A stretch of 20,694 nucleotides of DNA from Rhodobacter sp. GTDB lineage: Bacteria; Pseudomonadota; Alphaproteobacteria; Rhodobacterales; Rhodobacteraceae. The notes below the pieces were generated by a model, which was not told where the DNA came from, did not search any database, and was given only the letters and a program-made list of their open reading frames with translations. Shown here in pieces: positions 7,112 through 14,241 of the stretch; within the stretch, counting starts at the first letter, position 1, and the number at the start of each line of letters is the position of its first letter. The stretch lies in NCBI GenBank assembly GCA_027482795.1, contig JAIXVS010000190.1, positions 1 through 20,694 on the forward strand. The letters are read 5' to 3'. The translations under genes were made by a program, and so were the position numbers.

Positions 7112-7894
7112 TCATTGGGCAAGCGTTAGCATCGCCAGCCATGCGGCCAATGCGCCGATTTGTTGGGCCGCCCCCAACACGTCGCCCGTTTGCCCGCCGA
7201 TTTGGCGCAAGGCCAGCATAGAAACAGCCACCTGTGCCGCAGCGATGGACGCCGCAACAATGATGCCAGCGCCAATCCCCAAGGCAAAAAACAGCGCCAG
7301 CGCGCCAAGGCCAAGCGCCTGCGCCATGCCGCGCCCTGTTACCCCTGCCGCCAACTGGCCCAAACCTTGCGCGCGCGCCAATGGCATCACGCGCAGCATA
7401 ACGCCAAGGCCCGCGCGCGCGGCCGCCTCAATAGCGATCAGCGCCAACATGGCCATAGCACCCGAAACCTGTGCCACCGCCGCTAGGGCCAGCACCCGCA
7501 AGACCAGCGACAAAATCAGCGCCAAGGTGCCATAGCTGCCAATGCGGCTGTCGCGCATAATTTCCAGCTTGCGCGCCCGATCGCGCCCGCCGCCAAAGCC
7601 ATCGGCCAAATCGGCCAGCCCGTCTTCGTGCAGCCCCCCTGTGACCAAAATGCAGGCCGTTATGGCCAGCACCGCCGCAATCGCAGCGGGCAGGCCCAGC
7701 GCCAGCCCGCAGCCCAGCACCGCCGCACCAATACCGCCCACAATGGCCCCAACAATGGGATAGGCCCAGACCGCATCTGCAAGGCTGGGGGCCGCGCCCG
7801 AAATGCGCCCCGCTGGCAGGCGTGTAAGCAGCATCAGGGCCACCTGCGCCTCGGCCAATCTGGCGGCAAAACGGGGCGCGGCGCGCGGGCTCAT
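7112..7894 (-). CDS. cobS: CobS, adenosylcobinamide-GDP ribazoletransferase
   Basis: CobS (CobV in the aerobic nomenclature) joins adenosylcobinamide-GDP to alpha-ribazole or its phosphate at the inner membrane, completing the nucleotide loop. The 260-residue protein is strongly hydrophobic with several membrane spans. It carries the family signature TGGLHEDGLADLADGFGGG at residues 85-103, followed by RARKLEIMRDSRIGSYG, and the C-terminal GGQTGDVLGAAQQ. The start ATG overlaps the cobT stop as ATGA (7891-7894), indicating translational coupling. It is the last gene of cobU-cobT-cobS. The convergent kinase gene ends 25 bases away with no evident terminator between them. Confidence 0.95.
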   Translation of the reverse strand: MSPRAAPRFAARLAEAQVALMLLTRLPAGRISGAAPSLADAVWAYPIVGAIVGGIGAAVLGCGLALGLPAAIAAVLAITACILVTGGLHEDGLADLADGFGGGRDRARKLEIMRDSRIGSYGTLALILSLVLRVLALAAVAQVSGAMAMLALIAIEAAARAGLGVMLRVMPLARAQGLGQLAAGVTGRGMAQALGLGALALFFALGIGAGIIVAASIAAAQVAVSMLALRQIGGQTGDVLGAAQQIGALAAWLAMLTLAQ

Positions 7895-8901
7895 GCGCCC
7901 GAAACCCCCGCCTCGCCAAAGCTGGCCATGCCGTTGTGGCAGGCCAAAGCGCTGCGCAAAATTCCCAGCGCCAAAGCCGCGCCCGACCCTTCGCCAAGGC
8001 GCATATCCATGTCCAAAATCGCAGATTTATCCATTTCGGCCAGCAGTTTGCGATGCCCTTTTTCCGCGCTAACATGCCCGATCAGGCAATGATCCAGCAG
8101 GCTGGGGTCAACCGAAAACAGCGGGGCAACAGCAGCGGTGCAGATAAACCCATCCAACACCACGGGGATAGATTTGACGCGCGCCGCCAGCACTGCTCCG
8201 CACAGTGCCGCCTGCTCGCGCCCGCCAAATGCCGCCAGCGCGGCCATGCCTTTGGGCGCGTTATGGCGCGATAGCCCCGCCTCGATTGCGGCGACTTTGC
8301 GCGCCTGCCCTGCGGCATCTGCGCCCGTGCCAGCCCCAACCCATGCCTCGGCCCCGCCGCCAAAAATACTGGCGCAAAGCGCGGCCGCCACCGTCGAATT
8401 GCCAATGCCCATTTCGCCCAAAATCAACACATCCGCCGCAATGTCGACCGCATCAGCGCCCGCCCGCAGCGCCGCCAAGACCTCCGTCTCGGTCATGGCG
8501 GCATGGGCGGTAAAATCGGCGGTGGGCCTGTTTAAATCCAGTGCCACAACCTGCAAATCTGCGCCATTCGCACGGCACAACTGGTTAATCGCAGCCCCGC
8601 CTGCCTGAAAATTAGCGACCATTTGCGCGGTCACTTCTTGCGGATAGGGGTTTACCCCTTGGGCGCAAATGCCGTGATTGCCCGCAAAAATCAGCGCCTG
8701 CGCGCGGGCAATTTTGGGCCGCGCGGTGCCGCGCCAACCAGCCATGAACACCGCCAAATCCTCTAGCCGCCCCAGCGATCCGGGTGGTTTGGTCAAAATG
8801 CTTTGCCGCGCCAAGGCCTGCGCGCGCGCAACATTATCCGCGTTGGGCAACTTTGCGGCGATGGTGGCAAAGTCACTGAGGCTTTTGAAATTTAAGGGCA
8901 T
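7891..8901 (-). CDS. cobT: CobT, nicotinate-nucleotide-dimethylbenzimidazole phosphoribosyltransferase
   Basis: CobT (CobU in Pseudomonas naming) transfers phosphoribose from nicotinate mononucleotide to 5,6-dimethylbenzimidazole, making alpha-ribazole phosphate, the activated lower ligand. The 336 residues fit the family. Visible motifs are KPPGSLGRLEDLA (38-50), FAGNHGICAQGVNPYPQEVTAQMV (72-95), LGEMGIGNSTVAAAL (161-175), GAGTGAD (189-195) and the C-terminal DMRLGEGSGAALAL, whose Glu304 corresponds to the catalytic glutamate of the Salmonella enzyme. On the minus strand AGGAAAC precedes the ATG at 8901. It starts 8 bases after cobU and overlaps cobS by four bases. Confidence 0.97.
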   Translation of the reverse strand: MPLNFKSLSDFATIAAKLPNADNVARAQALARQSILTKPPGSLGRLEDLAVFMAGWRGTARPKIARAQALIFAGNHGICAQGVNPYPQEVTAQMVANFQAGGAAINQLCRANGADLQVVALDLNRPTADFTAHAAMTETEVLAALRAGADAVDIAADVLILGEMGIGNSTVAAALCASIFGGGAEAWVGAGTGADAAGQARKVAAIEAGLSRHNAPKGMAALAAFGGREQAALCGAVLAARVKSIPVVLDGFICTAAVAPLFSVDPSLLDHCLIGHVSAEKGHRKLLAEMDKSAILDMDMRLGEGSGAALALGILRSALACHNGMASFGEAGVSGA

Positions 8902-8909
8902 TTTGTTTC

Positions 8910-9410
8910 CTATTTAACGCGCACTGGTAAGCCGCTGATGGCCAGTAACACCTCATCCGCCAGCGCCGCAACCTCTTGGTTAAGAATACCTTGTGCATCA
9001 CGAAAGGCACGGGCAAGCGCATTGTCTGGCACAATTCCCATGCCAATTTCATTGGTGACCAAAACCACAGGCGCGCGGGCGGCCTGCAATGCAGCGCAGA
9101 GGCGCGCTGTTTCATGGCCCACATCCAGCCCGTGATACATAACATTGTTTAACCACATTGTCAGGCAATCTATCAGGCGCGGCCCCTGCCCTTCGGTCGC
9201 GGCAAGTGCGCCCACCACATCCAACGGCGCCGCAAAATCGCGCCATTCACTACCGCGCCGCGCGCGATGTGTATCGACGCGGGCGCGCATTTCATCGTCA
9301 AAAATTTCCGCCGTGGCGATATAGCTTGCGGGCAGACCCAGCGCCAAACAGCGCGCTTCGGCCAATTTGCTTTTCCCCGACCGCGCACCGCCCGTTACCA
9401 AAACAATCAT
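8910..9410 (-). CDS. cobU: CobU, adenosylcobinamide kinase / adenosylcobinamide-phosphate guanylyltransferase
   Basis: This bifunctional enzyme (CobP in the aerobic nomenclature) phosphorylates adenosylcobinamide and then transfers GMP to give adenosylcobinamide-GDP. The 166-residue length is close to the family norm. The N-terminus has a P-loop GGARSGKS at residues 7-14. His48 (VDTHRARRG) matches the guanylylated histidine region, and TNEIGMGIVPDNALARAFRDAQGILNQ forms the conserved C-terminal half. The frame extends upstream to 9563, but the P-loop sits right after the ATG at 9410, which has an AGAGG upstream, and the longer version would run into the divergent phosphatase gene. It is the first gene of cobU-cobT-cobS. 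Confidence 0.95.
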   Translation of the reverse strand: MIVLVTGGARSGKSKLAEARCLALGLPASYIATAEIFDDEMRARVDTHRARRGSEWRDFAAPLDVVGALAATEGQGPRLIDCLTMWLNNVMYHGLDVGHETARLCAALQAARAPVVLVTNEIGMGIVPDNALARAFRDAQGILNQEVAALADEVLLAISGLPVRVK

Positions 9411-9493
9411 CTGCGCCTCTTGATTGCGCCCCTTGCCCAACAGCCGTAAACAAATCAGATAGGGGGGGTAAGTGCCAGAGCGAATCCGCCCAT
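9411..9493. promoter_or_regulatory. divergent promoter region between the two cobalamin transcription units
   Basis: Only 83 bases separate the cobU start (minus) from the phosphatase start (plus). Both promoters and leaders must lie here or inside the genes. The space is too short for a full AdoCbl riboswitch (about 200 nt), and no B12-box-like core was seen. A run of seven G (9463-9469) is the only obvious compositional feature. Confidence 0.4.
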
Positions 9494-10075
9494 ATGTCCA
9501 CCAAGATTGCCATTGCCGATATCTGGCTGATCCGCCACGCGCACAGCATGGATGGCGGGGCAATGGCGGGGCGGCGCGATGTTGCGGCAGATTGCAGCAA
9601 CGCCGCGGCCATTGATGCCCTGCGCGCGCGGGTCAATATCGGTTCAGATGATACCCTAATCGCCAGTCCCGCGCTGCGCTGCCTGCAAACCGCCGCCGCC
9701 CTGTGGGATATAGCGCCACGCCAGGACCCCCGCCTGCGCGAGCAAGATTTTGGCGTTTGGGAAGGGATGCCTTACGCCAACCTTCCCGACATTGGCCCAT
9801 TGGCGCAGGCCGATTTGGCCGCGTTCACCCCGCCAAATGGGGAAAGTTTTGACGCGCTGTGCGCCCGCGCTGCGCCCGCCCTTTTGGCCCTGCCAGCGGG
9901 CCGCCATATCATCGTGGCCCATGCTGGCGTTGTGCGCGCGGCGCTGGGGCTTGGGTTAGGGGCTGTGCACTTGGGCCTTGGGTTTTCGGTGGCTCCCCTG
10001 TCGCTGACCCGCCTGTCGCGCGATCTGGCCACGGGCACATGGGCCATTCATTGGGTAAATTGGACAGCGCAATGA
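9494..10075 (+). CDS. histidine phosphatase family protein, probable CobC-type alpha-ribazole phosphatase
   Basis: A 193-residue member of the phosphoglycerate mutase-like phosphatases. Residues 12-18 LIRHAHS carry the catalytic His15 (RHA in place of the usual RHG). Arg62 (SPALRC), Glu83 (LREQDFGVWEG) and the second His143 (VAHAGVVRA) complete the active site. The FGVWEG signature and the surroundings (cobU-cobT-cobS opposite; kinase, cbiB and decarboxylase downstream) point to dephosphorylation of alpha-ribazole 5'-phosphate or adenosylcobalamin phosphate. The frame is open back to 9158 across cobU, but the homology begins just after the ATG at 9494. Its TGA overlaps an ATG of the next gene (ATGA at 10072). 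The substrate is assigned by context, not by sequence alone. Confidence 0.8.
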   Translation: MSTKIAIADIWLIRHAHSMDGGAMAGRRDVAADCSNAAAIDALRARVNIGSDDTLIASPALRCLQTAAALWDIAPRQDPRLREQDFGVWEGMPYANLPDIGPLAQADLAAFTPPNGESFDALCARAAPALLALPAGRHIIVAHAGVVRAALGLGLGAVHLGLGFSVAPLSLTRLSRDLATGTWAIHWVNWTAQ

Positions 10076-10086
10076 TGGGGGGAACC

Positions 10087-10905
10087 ATGGGCCAAAGCGT
10101 CCGCATCGCGGGCCATTTTGGCGAATTGATGCAGGGCCGCTTGGGGGCAGGTGGCCCCTTGGCGCTGATCTCTTTGCCCTGCCCAAACCTATGCCTGACC
10201 GCCACAGTCCTGCCCGCGCGGGGCTTGTTCCTTCACACCCCCCTTCGCGCGCCGATTATCACCCCAGCCCGCGCGCGCGCGTTTTTGGGCCAGTTGAACC
10301 TGCGGCTCAACGGCAAGGTCACACTGGCCCCGCAGATGCCAGTGGGTGCGGGGGCAGGTGCCTCGACCGCCGCGCTGGTTGCTTTGGCGCAGCTGGCGGG
10401 ATGGCGGGGTGATGATTTGGCCCTTGCCCGCGCCTGTGTGGCCAGTGAAGGTGCCAGCGACCCGCTAATGCTGCGCCAGCCCGCGCAGGTGCTTTGGGCC
10501 AGCCGCGAGGGGCGGGTTTTGGCCCCCCTGCCCGCCCTGCCCGCATTTGACATTTTGGGCGGATTTTGGGGCGAGGGGCAGCGCACAAACCCCGCAGATT
10601 TACACTTTCCCGATATTTCCGCCCTAATGGGCGAATGGGAACAGGCGGCAATATCGCAAGATTTGGTGGCGCTGGCAAAACTGGCCACAATATCTGCGCA
10701 GGCCACCCTTGCCCTGCGCAATGTTCAAAATGACCCGACACCTGCGCTTGCCGCCCGCCTTGGTGCGCTGGGCTATTTGATTGCCCATACAGGCTCGGCG
10801 CGCGGGCTGATCTTTGCACAAGGCGCAGTGCCGAAAAACGGGCTTGCGACCTTGCGCGCAGCGGGCCTATCGCGCCCGCTGATCTTTGGCTATAGGGGCC
10901 CATGA
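10087..10905 (+). CDS. GHMP-fold kinase, probable L-threonine kinase (PduX/BluE type) for cobalamin side-chain synthesis
   Basis: Predicted to phosphorylate L-threonine to L-threonine-O-3-phosphate, the substrate of the decarboxylase encoded at 12017. The 272 residues follow the PduX layout: AGHFGELMQG at 8-17 (compare CPGSCGELIQG in PduX), the GHMP ATP loop MPVGAGAGASTAAL at 84-97, EGASDP at 121-126, and the C-terminal AHTGSARGLIF at 233-243. Rhodobacterales are known to use a threonine kinase named BluE for this step; whether this is its orthologue cannot be settled from sequence alone. The ATG at 10087 is preceded by GGGGGGAA; ATGs at 10072 and 10075 are alternatives, the first overlapping the upstream stop. 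The end overlaps cbiB as ATGA. Context fits the aminopropanol branch exactly. Confidence 0.8.
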   Translation: MGQSVRIAGHFGELMQGRLGAGGPLALISLPCPNLCLTATVLPARGLFLHTPLRAPIITPARARAFLGQLNLRLNGKVTLAPQMPVGAGAGASTAALVALAQLAGWRGDDLALARACVASEGASDPLMLRQPAQVLWASREGRVLAPLPALPAFDILGGFWGEGQRTNPADLHFPDISALMGEWEQAAISQDLVALAKLATISAQATLALRNVQNDPTPALAARLGALGYLIAHTGSARGLIFAQGAVPKNGLATLRAAGLSRPLIFGYRGP

Positions 10906-11837
10906 TGTTTGCTTTCGCCATGTTGATCGCCCTTGCCATTGATGCCGTCATTGGTTGGCCCGATGCGCTGTATCGCCGTATCGGCCATCCTGTCACGTGG
11001 ATCGGCGCGCTGATTTCCGCGCTAGAGGCGCGGCTGAACGTGGATGGCGCGGCGCGTAAATGGAATGGTGTTGTCACTTTTGGCGTTGTCTTTGCCGCTG
11101 CCGCCCTGCCCGCCTATGCCATAACGCTGGCCCTGCCGCAGGGTTGGCTTGGGGCGGTTATCACGGGTATTCTGGCTTGGCCCTTGGTTGCGGCGCGCTC
11201 GATGTATACCCATGTCGCGGCTGTCGCGCGGCCTTTGCAGGCGGGGGATTTGACATTGGCGCGCCGCGCAGTGTCCATGATCGTTGGCCGCGATCCTGCG
11301 CAACTGGGCAGCGAGGGCGTGGCGCGCGCCGCGCTGGAAAGTTTGGCCGAAAACACATCAGACGGCATCATCGCGCCGTTGTTTTGGGGCGTGATCTTTG
11401 GCCTGCCAGGTATTGCCGCCTATAAGGCGATCAATACATTAGACAGTATGATTGGCCATAAAACCCCGCGCTATCAAGACTTTGGCTGGTTTTCGGCGCG
11501 CACGGATGATTGGGTCAACCTAATCCCCGCGCGCCTGACGGGGGCACTGTTTGCGCTGACCGCGCCCGCACCGCACCGCGCTTGGGCGGTGATGCTGGCC
11601 GATGCGCGCGCCCATCGATCCCCAAACGCTGGCTGGCCCGAGGCCGCACTGGCAGGCGCGCTGAACATTCGCCTTTCAGGCCCGCGCATCTATGAAAACC
11701 ACATCGCAAACGAGCCTTGGCTGAACGCCACCGCGCCCGATCCCAGCCCCGCGCATATCACCCAAGGCCTGCGCATCTATATCCGCGCGCTGGGGTTGAT
11801 GGCGGGGCTTATGGCGGCACTGGCAGCCCTCGCCTGA
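10902..11837 (+). CDS. cbiB: CbiB/CobD, adenosylcobinamide-phosphate synthase
   Basis: An integral membrane enzyme that attaches (R)-1-aminopropan-2-ol phosphate (or aminopropanol) to adenosylcobyric acid. The 311 residues contain the family hallmarks: an N-terminal LIALAIDAVIGWPDALYRRIGHPVTWIG, the central SMIVGRDPAQL and ALESLAENTSDGIIAPLFWG, then YKAINTLDSMIGHKTPRYQDFGWFSARTDDWVNLIPARLTG, and SPNAGWPEAALAGALNIRLSGP. Several hydrophobic helices are visible. It is named CbiB in Salmonella and CobD in the Pseudomonas/Rhodobacter literature. It overlaps the upstream kinase by four bases (ATGA) and is followed by a palindromic element and terminator, suggesting the transcript may partly end here. 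Confidence 0.96.
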   Translation: MMFAFAMLIALAIDAVIGWPDALYRRIGHPVTWIGALISALEARLNVDGAARKWNGVVTFGVVFAAAALPAYAITLALPQGWLGAVITGILAWPLVAARSMYTHVAAVARPLQAGDLTLARRAVSMIVGRDPAQLGSEGVARAALESLAENTSDGIIAPLFWGVIFGLPGIAAYKAINTLDSMIGHKTPRYQDFGWFSARTDDWVNLIPARLTGALFALTAPAPHRAWAVMLADARAHRSPNAGWPEAALAGALNIRLSGPRIYENHIANEPWLNATAPDPSPAHITQGLRIYIRALGLMAGLMAALAALA

Positions 11838-11844
11838 TCCCGAT

Positions 11845-11996
11845 CAAGGGGGGGCTCGCCCCCCCTGCCCGCAAAGGGGCGGGCCTCCCCCCGAGGATAT
11901 TTGTTGAGCAGGGAAGCAGGCAGATCATTGCGGCTTCCTCGCTCTGCAAATATCCTCGGGGGTAAGCGCAGCGAAGGGGGGCGAGCCCCCCTTTTT
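11845..11996. repeat. ~150-bp near-palindromic intergenic element
   Basis: The gap between cbiB and the decarboxylase gene is almost entirely an inverted repeat. The inner arms (11888-11917 and 11933-11962) match at 26 of 30 positions around a 15-base centre, with a perfect 16-base core CCCCCGAGGATATTTG / CAAATATCCTCGGGGG. The outer arms each hold a G-run/C-run hairpin (11848-11865 and 11976-11991). It has the build of a REP-like or MITE-like repeat and encodes no protein. I recall similar CCCCCGAGGATATTT motifs between genes in Rhodobacteraceae, but I could not check that here. Confidence 0.75.
11976..11996 (+). terminator. Rho-independent terminator in the cbiB-decarboxylase gap
   Basis: GGGGGGC, loop GA and GCCCCCC form a 7-bp GC stem followed at once by five T (11992-11996), a canonical intrinsic terminator on the plus strand. 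It lies 20 bases before the ATG of the decarboxylase gene, so that gene may depend on read-through or on its own promoter. The hairpin at 11848-11865 is a mirrored copy without a long T-run. Confidence 0.65.
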
Positions 11997-12016
11997 GCCA
12001 GCAAAGGAAAAGCGCC

Positions 12017-12991
12017 ATGAGTGACAAAACGCGCGACCACGGCGGCAATATTGGGGCAGCAATAGCGCATTTTGGCGGGCAGGTGGATGATTGGATTGAT
12101 CTGTCAACGGGGATCAACCGCATCGCCTATCCCATAGCCCAGGTGCCGCCCGCCCTGTGGCATCGCCTGCCCACGGGCGAGGATATGGCGCAAGCCCTAG
12201 CGGCTGCGCAGCGGCATTATCGCGTGCAGGCCCCTTCTATGCTTTGTGCAGGCGCGCAGGCGGCAATCCAGATGATCCCGCAGCTGCGCAGCGCGGGGCG
12301 GGCGGCGGTGTTGGCCCCAAGTTACAACGAACATGCCGCCTGTCTGCGCACGCAGGGCTGGCAGGTCAGCGCCGCGCCAGATTTGGCGGCGATGCGGGGG
12401 GCGGATTTGGCGGTGGTGGTCAACCCCAACAACCCAGATGGGCGGGTGTTTTCGCCAGACGATTTGCTTGCGCTGTTGCCACAGGTGGGGCTTTTGGTGG
12501 TAGACGAAAGCTTTGGTGATGTTGCGCAGCACCTATCGCTTTTGCCCCATGCGGGGCGGGATAAGCTGCTGATCTTGCGATCTTTTGGCAAGTTTTGGGG
12601 GCTGGCGGGGGTGCGGTTTGGTATGGTGTTTGGCGCGCAATCAGATGTCGAACAGTTGCGCACATTGGCGGGCCCGTGGCCTGTATCTGGCCCTGCGCTG
12701 CATATCGCGCGCGCCGCCTATGCCGATACCGATTGGGCCGATGCGACCCGCGCGCGGCTGGCGCAAGATGCCGCAAAGATGGACGATTTGGCGCGCGGGG
12801 CGGGCTGGCGCGTGGTGGGCGGGTGCGATTTATTTCGCCTGTATGAGACGCCAGATGCCACCGCCGCGCAAACCCGCCTTGCCCGCGCCCATATTTGGAG
12901 CCGCATTTTTCCCTATTCAAACACGTGGCTGCGCCTTGGCCCTGCGGGTGCGGCGGATGAGTGGCACAGGCTTGCGGCAGCGCTGGCTTAA
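12017..12991 (+). CDS. cobC: threonine-phosphate decarboxylase (CobC; CobD in Salmonella)
   Basis: A PLP-dependent class I/II aminotransferase-fold enzyme that decarboxylates L-threonine-O-3-phosphate to (R)-1-aminopropan-2-ol phosphate. The 324 residues show the family start DHGGNIGAAIAHFG (7-20), DLSTGINR (28-35), VVNPNNPDGRV (134-144), VVDESFGD (161-168) and the PLP lysine Lys192 in LRSFGKFWGLAGVRFG. AAAGGAAAA ends seven bases before the ATG. It uses the product of the GHMP kinase at 10087 and feeds CbiB. The gene follows a palindromic repeat and terminator, and its stop shares the TTAA tetranucleotide with the convergent mch stop. Note that the name CobC here is the aerobic-pathway name and is unrelated to the phosphatase at 9494. 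Confidence 0.93.
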   Translation: MSDKTRDHGGNIGAAIAHFGGQVDDWIDLSTGINRIAYPIAQVPPALWHRLPTGEDMAQALAAAQRHYRVQAPSMLCAGAQAAIQMIPQLRSAGRAAVLAPSYNEHAACLRTQGWQVSAAPDLAAMRGADLAVVVNPNNPDGRVFSPDDLLALLPQVGLLVVDESFGDVAQHLSLLPHAGRDKLLILRSFGKFWGLAGVRFGMVFGAQSDVEQLRTLAGPWPVSGPALHIARAAYADTDWADATRARLAQDAAKMDDLARGAGWRVVGGCDLFRLYETPDATAAQTRLARAHIWSRIFPYSNTWLRLGPAGAADEWHRLAAALA

Positions 12992-14022
12992 ATCGGCATC
13001 AGCGCCCAATAGTCCAAATCGAGCAGCACATCGGGGCTGTATTTGCCATCCGCGCCGCGCAGGGGGCCAGCCTTGGCGGCCTTGTGTGCGACAAGCCGCA
13101 GGCGTATTGCGCCCACATTCGAGGCGGGTGTTTCTGCCATATCCAAAACCTCGCTCCACGCGCGCACGGTGTCGCCCGCAAAGGCGGGGTTGGCATGAGC
13201 GCCGCCGTTCAGGCCTACAATCATTTGCGCATTGGCCAGCCCGTTGAAAGACAGCGCGCGCGCCAGCGAAATGATATGCCCGCCATAAATCAACCGCCGC
13301 CCATCGGGGCGGCTTTTGGCATCGAAATGCACTTTGGCGGTGTTTTGCCACATGCGCGTCGCAAGCATATGCTCGGCCTCCTCAAGGGTGACACCGTCGA
13401 TATGGTCGATCACCTCACCCACCGCATAATCGCGCATGCGGTGAGCGTCCCCCGCAAGGGTGAAGTTATAGCGCGTGAAATCAAGCCCTTGCGGAATGAT
13501 TAGATCGCCCACCGCCAGCGCCGATGGCAGGTCTGGGATATGCGGCGCGGGCGGCGCGCTGGCGGCATCGCGTTTCTTCACCATAACCCAGCGGGTATAG
13601 TCCAGCACCACCGCGCCGTGCTGATTGACCCCTTCGGATCGCACATAAACCACGCCCGATTGGCCGTTTGAGTTTTCCTTTAGCCCAATCACTGTGCTGC
13701 GGGCCGATAGGGTATCGCCCACGCGCACGGGGGCCAGCCAGCGCCCTGCCGCATAGCCCAAATTCGCCACGGCATTCAGCGAAATATCAGGCACGGTTTT
13801 GCCAAACACCGTGTGAAAGGTAATCAGATCGTCCAATGGGCTGGCGGGCAGCCCGCAGGCGCGGGCAAATTCATCGGATGAATACAGCGCATGGCGGGCA
13901 GGATACAGCGCGTGATACAGCGCCCTCTCGCCGCCCGACAGCGTGCGCGGGATGGCATGGGTGATGATTTGCCCAAGGCGGTAGTCTTCAAAGAAATGCC
14001 CTGAATTGGTCTTATCACCCAT
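12988..14022 (-). CDS. mch: mesaconyl-CoA hydratase (beta-methylmalyl-CoA dehydratase)
   Basis: This enzyme of the ethylmalonyl-CoA pathway for acetate assimilation reversibly hydrates mesaconyl-C1-CoA to beta-methylmalyl-CoA. The 344 residues form two MaoC-like hot-dog halves and follow the known Mch sequences closely: GHFFEDYRLGQIITHAIPRTL near the N-terminus, FHTVFGKTVPDISLNAVANLGYA in the first half, YTRWVMVKKRD at the linker, then DHIDGVTLEEAEHMLATRMWQNTAKVHF and RRLIYGGHIISLARALSFNGL. The length matches the family. It is the last gene of the mcl2-nnrU-DUF1737-mch operon, starting 9 bases after the DUF1737 gene, with GGGAAAA as ribosome-binding site. Its stop overlaps that of the convergent decarboxylase. 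Confidence 0.92.
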   Translation of the reverse strand: MGDKTNSGHFFEDYRLGQIITHAIPRTLSGGERALYHALYPARHALYSSDEFARACGLPASPLDDLITFHTVFGKTVPDISLNAVANLGYAAGRWLAPVRVGDTLSARSTVIGLKENSNGQSGVVYVRSEGVNQHGAVVLDYTRWVMVKKRDAASAPPAPHIPDLPSALAVGDLIIPQGLDFTRYNFTLAGDAHRMRDYAVGEVIDHIDGVTLEEAEHMLATRMWQNTAKVHFDAKSRPDGRRLIYGGHIISLARALSFNGLANAQMIVGLNGGAHANPAFAGDTVRAWSEVLDMAETPASNVGAIRLRLVAHKAAKAGPLRGADGKYSPDVLLDLDYWALMPI

Positions 14023-14031
14023 AAGTTTTCC

Positions 14032-14238
14032 CTATTGCTGGCCCAGTTTCATATCGCGGTGATACTCGCCCACGACATCCTTTACCACGGCCTGACCGCA
14101 GCGCATCACCTCGGCCTTGGCATCATAGGCATAGGTGGGGTTGCCATACAGTTGCCAGCCTTTGGACAGGGCTTCGCTGACCTTATGGCAAAAGGCCGAC
14201 GTGTCATCATCTGACAGAAAACGGTACAGCTGCGCCAT
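14032..14238 (-). CDS. DUF1737 domain-containing small protein
   Basis: A 68-residue cytosolic protein matching DUF1737 along its whole length: LYRFLSDDDTSAFCHKVSEALSKGWQLYGNPTYAYDA, then MRCGQAVVKDVVGEYHRDMKLGQQ. The family has no established function; a small mixed alpha/beta fold is likely. There is no signal peptide or membrane segment. It lies 3 bases downstream of nnrU and 9 bases upstream of mch, so it is clearly part of the operon and translated with enzymes of C2 assimilation. A role in that pathway is only suggested by position. Confidence 0.85.
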   Translation of the reverse strand: MAQLYRFLSDDDTSAFCHKVSEALSKGWQLYGNPTYAYDAKAEVMRCGQAVVKDVVGEYHRDMKLGQQ

Positions 14239-14241
14239 GAT

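Noticed and set aside
9158..9493. 112-codon upstream extension of the histidine phosphatase
   Set aside because: It overlaps cobU antisense; the phosphatase homology (LIRHAHS) begins just after the ATG at 9494.
11838..12016. Palindromic gap considered as a CRISPR repeat or an origin
   Set aside because: There is one inverted pair, not a series of direct repeats with unique spacers, and no DnaA boxes cluster here.
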